A DNA stretch of 64,000 nucleotides from Lepus europaeus (taxonomy: Eukaryota > Chordata > Mammalia > Lagomorpha > Leporidae): contig NC_084834.1 of assembly GCF_033115175.1 (NCBI RefSeq), forward strand, positions 40,468,077 to 40,532,076, given 5' to 3'. The first letter of the stretch is position 1; each line of letters starts with the position of its first letter. Under the pieces are notes generated by a model. It was not told the origin of the DNA, made no database searches, and saw only the letters and a program-made list of their open reading frames with translations. The position numbers were made by a program, and so were the translations under genes. This document shows positions 59,615-64,000 of this stretch, piece after piece.

Positions 59615-61489
59615 CATTCTGTATGATTATACTGACTTATGACCCATTTAAAATATGTTCATAAATTCTACTGAAGAACTGTTCACAACAGTTGATTCTG
59701 TCCAAGTCCACTGTCAGCAATTTAAGGGGGAAGGGTAGTTAACATTGATTTTTGCTTCTTGAACATAGGGGAAAGTATCTTCTAGAGAAAGTGAATCCGA
59801 TCCACTGCTCTTGGAATTTTGAGGGGTAGGCTTATTAAAATCACAAAGAAAACTGTCCTAGAACTAATGGAATTGGATTACCTTTGAATTCTCACCCCAA
59901 CTTGGAAGAGTCACTACTTCCTTTCTTTGCTCTTTTGGTGTTTGCAAAGAGGTTCACTAAAGCCTGCATTGATACAATTATTGGCCAGGATTGTGAGACA
60001 CCCAGGCCAGATGGCTATGGGTTTCTAACATCCCAGAAGCTTGTGGTAATTTTCCTGGTTTGCCTATAGGGTTTGGGGATCAGCAATTTGAAAGGGCTAC
60101 AAACTTGTAAAACAACATTATTCATGGGGGCAGAATGTTCTTCAGCATGACCCAGGACTAAATACATTCATTATAGGCATTTCTATTCTGCACAATTTGC
60201 CACACAGCACTGGTTTCAGAAGGGGGAGAAAAAAAAAACAATGGCTTATAAAATGCTTTTGAATGCCTAAAAAGAAGGAGAGTTCACACTGAGACTCCTC
60301 TGCTTTCTTTTTTGGAAAGAACCTTCTTAGTGACTTTAGCTGAGCTCTGCTGAGAGCAAGCAAAGTGGAAAAATCAGAAAATTACTTTTTTTATATGTTT
60401 CTGGGGGGCAAAATAGAGACTGGGAGAAAATAAATGGGAAAAAGTGACACTGAGATTATGTGAAACAGCAAATATGCAAGTGGATGAAGACAGCTGAAGA
60501 ATAATGCAAAAGGTGCAGGGGAGACGCAGCAAGAATGGAGCCACGATGATAAACTTAAAAGGAATTGCAGAGCAGAAAGAACATCATAAATAATCATATT
60601 TTCAAATAAGAATATCATATCAGTTTCTGTGACCTGGATAGAGCACAAACCTCCCATGATATTTCCTAGCATTTTGATGCACACAAAATGCAATTTTCAG
60701 CTCAGGCGTTTTATTTGTCAATGTAAACAAGCTTTGGGTTTTTAAAATACATGTCTGAAAAGCGTTTTCATAAATAATGCATATATTGTAAAAATTTGAC
60801 TTGTAAACTACCCAGTCCATGTCCCCCCAGTATTCGTTGTGGAGACTCACCACGCAGAGATAGCACCTTTTGGTAGAAATTGGCATGCTAAAGCATGAAA
60901 CGTCTTTTGCCCAAGACAAATAGGATTTTTTTTAAGAAGAAGAAGAAAAGGAAGAGGACAAAGAAATGTAACAATTTTGTCCAAACCCAAACAAAGGAGT
61001 GAGGAGGTAGAATTATATGAATTAGCTCCACGTACTGAGGTGTTCCTGTAAATCTTGCTAATTAAGAAAAATCAAAAGTGCAGGATAGCCCTTTCTTATC
61101 TTCAAAGAATGAAGATGAAAGAAGGCAGAAAAAGGAAACCTCTTTACTTGTCCTGTTCTTTAAAACAGAACCAACCCCAAGACAATCTGCTTGTGCTCCT
61201 AGGAGGGAGACCCAAGTATTTACAGAGGGGGAGGGGACGGAGGCTGTCTGAGCAGCTTAATTGGAAGCAAGTTTCCCAATTTTATTAAATTCCTCCACCA
61301 ACAAAATGCACTCAGAGATATCTCAAGTGAAACCAGCATTTAAGGACTATGAAAAGCAAGCTGATTGCATGTTTGTGGCAGGAAAAAAAAAAAGGGCAAT
61401 TAAGAAAACAAGCACAGTTTCAAGTGCCATCTAAATAAAGGCGACCAGAAGTTGATTTAAAGTTTTTCTGCTGTAATTTGTCTCGCCTT
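59615..61489. other. Upstream flank of PCDH18
   Basis: Free of recognised transposons for about 1.9 kb before the CpG island, unlike most of the window. No gene seen. It is a plausible site of proximal regulatory elements. Confidence 0.5.
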
Positions 61490-62100
61490 TGTCGCGGCAC
61501 GCTCGGAGAAAGTGAAGGCAGGAGATGGAGGGGTGGAGCGGGCGCGGGGAGGCGGGAGGGAGGCGCCAGAGGCGAAGGGCGCCCCTCTCCTCCGCCGGCC
61601 CCACCGGCCGGCTCCCCTCCGCCTCCTCCCGCTCCGGCGACCCCCGCCCCTCCCCCAGCTGCCTTCTCCTCCTGCTCTCGGGTCCTCTGCCCCCCCTCTT
61701 CCTCCCCCACCGCGTTCCCTCTCCCAACCCTCCGCTCGCGCCCTCCCTCGCGTCGGTGACTCCATCGGCTTTTGATTTGGAAGAGCGCTGATTGGCTGGA
61801 AGCGATTCAACACACGCCGGGCCAGAGCTTTGTCTGAGTTGAAGTGAAGTTGTACAGATTTCAGCCCGGAGTCAGCATTCACGGGTGTTTAGTCTGCAGC
61901 CGAGCAGAGAAAGGGAGAAAGGATCGCCCCGGAGAGCCTCGCCGCAGACCCCGGCGGCGCGCTGCCATCGCTGGATTCCTCTCCACCACGGCGAAGGCGC
62001 GCGGCGGGGGGACGCGCTGCCTGCCCGGAGAGGGCGCCGACCGCCGAGCTAGCGCAAGCCTTGGAAGCCGCGCCGAGAAGAGCGGGGAGTCGTGACACGG
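61490..62100 (+). promoter_or_regulatory. CpG-island promoter of PCDH18
   Basis: This is the only long GC- and CpG-rich block apart from SINE and L1 5'UTR sequence. It lies directly upstream of the PCDH18 start. It holds C-rich/GC-box-like runs (61560-61730), an inverted CCAAT box at 61791-61795 and no clear TATA box. The start site is inferred to lie shortly after the CCAAT box, roughly 61815-61870. Open frames on both strands here are products of high GC content. Confidence 0.8.
61791..61795 (-). promoter_or_regulatory. Inverted CCAAT box (NF-Y type)
   Basis: ATTGG in the context GCTGATTGGCTGG, just downstream of the GC-rich block. This is the usual NF-Y core and flank. The position fits a proximal promoter element of PCDH18; binding is inferred. 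Confidence 0.55.
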
Positions 62101-62280
62101 TGTGTATGAAACAAAAGTTTGCGAGCTGTTAATTGCTGTGCTGGATTCTTAGGAGACGCTTTCAAGTTTCAAGTGCCAAAGATAGCTTAGCTTTCTGGTG
62201 CCAAAGCAAGTTGGGGGGCATTGCTTTGCTGTTATAACTTGCTCTGTGAAGGGACTCTCATAAACTGACCATTGCACCAA
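61830..62280 (+). other. Probable 5' untranslated region of PCDH18
   Basis: Sequence between the inferred start site and the ATG. The first half is GC-rich and CpG-rich; the second half (after about 62100) is ordinary in composition. It contains one ATG-initiated uORF (62106-62132). An 83-codon open frame at 61844-62095 begins only with GTG and is not counted as a gene. The exact 5' boundary is not visible. Confidence 0.5.
62106..62132 (+). promoter_or_regulatory. Short upstream ORF in the PCDH18 leader
   Basis: ATG followed by seven sense codons and TAA, ending 148 bases before the PCDH18 ATG. The context (T at -3, A at +4) is weak, so most ribosomes would scan past it. It could lower translation slightly. 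Confidence 0.35.
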
Positions 62281-64000
62281 ATGAATACTAAAATGCACTT
62301 TAGCTTTGTGTTTGCACTCTTGTTGGTATCGTTCAACCTCCGTGTCCTTGGCAAGAATTTGAAATACAGTATTTATGAGGAACAGATGATTGGATCAGTA
62401 TTTGCAAGACTATCGGAGGATGTGGCTGATGTTTTATCCAAGCTACCTAATCCTTATGCCGTTCGTTTTCGAGCCATGCAAAGGGGAAACTCTCTTCTTG
62501 TGGTCAATGAGAATAACGGGGAGATCAGCATAGGGGCTACAATTGACCGCGAACAACTATGCCAGAAAAACTTGAACTGTTCCATAGAGTTTGATGTGAT
62601 CACCCTACCCACAGAGCATCTGCAGCTTTTCCATATTGAAGTCGAAGTGCTGGATATTAATGACAATTCTCCCCAGTTTTCAAGATCTGTCATCCCTATT
62701 GAGATATCTGAGAGTGCGGCCGTTGGAACTCGCATTCCTCTAGACAGTGCATTTGATCCAGATGTTGGGGAAAATGCCCTCCATACGTACTCCCTCTCTG
62801 CCAATGACTTTTTTAATATCGAGGTTCGGACCAGGACTGATGGAGCCAAGTATGCAGAACTCATAGTGGTCAGGGAGTTGGATCGGGAGCTGAAGTCAAG
62901 CTATGAGCTAAGGCTCACGGCCTCGGACATGGGAGTGCCTCAGAGGTCTGGCTCATCCATACTGAAAATCACCATCTCAGATTCCAATGACAACAGCCCT
63001 GCTTTTGAGCAGCAGTCTTACCTGATAGAACTCTTAGAAGACTCTCCGGTGGGCACTTTGCTCCTGGAGCTGAATGCCACTGACCCAGATGAGGGCGCTA
63101 ATGGGAAAATCGTGTATTCCTTTAGCAGTCATGTGTCTCCCAAAATTATAGAGACTTTCAAAATTGATTCAGAAAGTGGACATTTGACTCTTTTCAAGCA
63201 AGTGGATTATGAAATCACCAAATCCTATGAGATTGACGTCCAGGCTCAAGATTTGGGTCCGAATTCAATTCCAGCTCATTGCAAAATTATAATTAATGTT
63301 GTGGATGTGAATGACAATAAACCTGAAATTAACATAAACCTCATGCCCCCTGGAAAAGAAGAAATATCTTATATTTTTGAAGGGGATCCAATTGACACAT
63401 TTGTTGCTTTGGTCAGGGTTCAAGACAAGGATTCTGGGTTGAATGGAGAAATTGTTTGTAAACTTCATGGTCATGGTCACTTTAAACTTCAAAAGACTTA
63501 TGAAAACAATTATTTAATCTTGACCAATGCCACGCTGGATAGAGAAAAGAGATCTGAATACAGTTTGACTGTGATTGCTGAGGACAAAGGGACACCTAGT
63601 CTTTCTACAGTCAAACATTTTACTGTTCAAATCAATGATATAAATGACAATCCACCCCACTTCCAGAGAAGTCGGTATGAATTTGTGATCTCGGAGAATA
63701 ACTCGCCAGGGGCATATATCACCACTGTTACAGCCACAGATCCTGATCTTGGGGAAAATGGGCAAGTGACATACACCATTCTGGAGAGTTTTATCTTGGG
63801 AAATTCCATAACTACCTATGTAACTATTGACCCATCAAATGGAGCCATCTATGCCCTCAGGATCTTCGACCATGAGGAAGTGAGTCAGATCACTTTCGTG
63901 GTTGAAGCAAGAGATGGAGGAAGTCCGAAGCAACTTGTAAGCAATACCACTGTTGTGCTCACCATCATTGATGAAAATGACAACGTCCCTATGGTTATAG
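62281..64000 (+). CDS. PCDH18: Protocadherin-18 (delta-2 protocadherin), 5' part of the coding sequence, cut by the window edge
   Basis: This is a calcium-dependent, probably homophilic cell-adhesion protein of the plasma membrane. The frame is open for 573 codons without a stop and leaves the window. Residues 1-24 form a hydrophobic signal peptide (FVFALLLVSF core, likely cleavage after VLG24). Five cadherin repeats follow, ended by the calcium-linker motifs DINDNSPQF (125), DSNDNSPAF (234), DVNDNKPEI (342), DINDNPPHF (453) and DENDNVP (564). DxD motifs (DPDVGEN, DPDEGAN, DKDSGLN, DPDLGEN) and LDRE-type motifs are in place. EC1 carries the protocadherin C-x5-C loop (C94, C100). Several N-glycosylation sequons are present. 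Human PCDH18 is about 1135 aa, so EC6, the membrane segment and the cytoplasmic tail lie outside. The assignment to PCDH18, rather than PCDH10, 17 or 19, rests on close resemblance to the human protein as I remember it. The first ATG of the frame (62281) was chosen: an in-frame TGA lies at 62266. The next in-frame ATG (62293) has the better start context. Confidence 0.95.
   Translation, partial: MNTKMHFSFVFALLLVSFNLRVLGKNLKYSIYEEQMIGSVFARLSEDVADVLSKLPNPYAVRFRAMQRGNSLLVVNENNGEISIGATIDREQLCQKNLNCSIEFDVITLPTEHLQLFHIEVEVLDINDNSPQFSRSVIPIEISESAAVGTRIPLDSAFDPDVGENALHTYSLSANDFFNIEVRTRTDGAKYAELIVVRELDRELKSSYELRLTASDMGVPQRSGSSILKITISDSNDNSPAFEQQSYLIELLEDSPVGTLLLELNATDPDEGANGKIVYSFSSHVSPKIIETFKIDSESGHLTLFKQVDYEITKSYEIDVQAQDLGPNSIPAHCKIIINVVDVNDNKPEININLMPPGKEEISYIFEGDPIDTFVALVRVQDKDSGLNGEIVCKLHGHGHFKLQKTYENNYLILTNATLDREKRSEYSLTVIAEDKGTPSLSTVKHFTVQINDINDNPPHFQRSRYEFVISENNSPGAYITTVTATDPDLGENGQVTYTILESFILGNSITTYVTIDPSNGAIYALRIFDHEEVSQITFVVEARDGGSPKQLVSNTTVVLTIIDENDNVPMVI

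Noticed and set aside
61431..61882. Long overlapping open frames on both strands in the GC-rich region before PCDH18
   Set aside because: Low-complexity P/A/R/G-rich translations produced by GC and CpG content. They start without convincing ATGs and overlap the promoter.
61844..62095. An 83-codon frame in the PCDH18 leader
   Set aside because: It begins with GTG in a eukaryotic leader and has no recognisable domain.
62454..62864. A 136-codon antisense frame opposite PCDH18
   Set aside because: Shadow of the strongly constrained sense coding frame.

Overview
This is nuclear DNA from a mammal, almost certainly a lagomorph and most likely the European rabbit. The main evidence is about 26 copies of the rabbit C-repeat SINE (CSINE, tRNA-derived, with a CT-rich 3' part and an A-rich tail) together with rabbit-type LINE-1 elements. 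Only one cellular protein-coding gene is visible: the first 573 codons of protocadherin-18 (PCDH18), which enters at 62281 on the + strand and runs off the right edge. The other 61 kb is a gene-poor, AT-rich, repeat-filled region 5' of that gene. No bacterial genes, tRNA or rRNA genes, or CRISPR arrays were seen.

Layout. 1-178: end of a CSINE. 179-6510: an old, inactivated, nearly full-length L1 on the + strand. 6511-17700: AT-rich unique sequence with L1 3' fragments (about 7700-8440 -, 10255-10760 +) and many CSINEs, two of them clustered (10912-12018). 17768-19535: an old minus-strand L1 fragment split by a + strand L1 3' end that is flanked by a ~90-bp duplication. 19536-36332: mostly unique sequence with scattered CSINEs, two palindromic MITE-like repeats and one very short L1 insertion (21340-21496). 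36349-44736: a full-length, apparently intact, young L1 on the minus strand, with a perfect 16-bp target-site duplication (TSD), intact ORF1 (345 aa from its ATG) and intact ORF2 (1274 aa with all checked catalytic residues). 44753-58116: unique sequence and CSINEs. 58132-59080: a short L1 with the internal inversion typical of twin priming. 59615-61480: unique sequence leading to the PCDH18 promoter. 61490-62100: CpG-rich promoter/5'UTR with an inverted CCAAT box. 62281-64000: PCDH18 signal peptide and cadherin repeats EC1-EC5.

How the parts relate. The intact L1 supplies an endonuclease/reverse transcriptase and an RNA-binding chaperone of the kind that mobilises both L1s and non-autonomous SINEs. 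Most insertions here show the marks of that process: A-rich tails, variable TSDs, 5' truncation and 5' inversion. PCDH18 is a delta-2 non-clustered protocadherin, a calcium-dependent homophilic adhesion protein. The upstream unique blocks are where its developmental enhancers might lie, but no enhancer is proven by this sequence alone.
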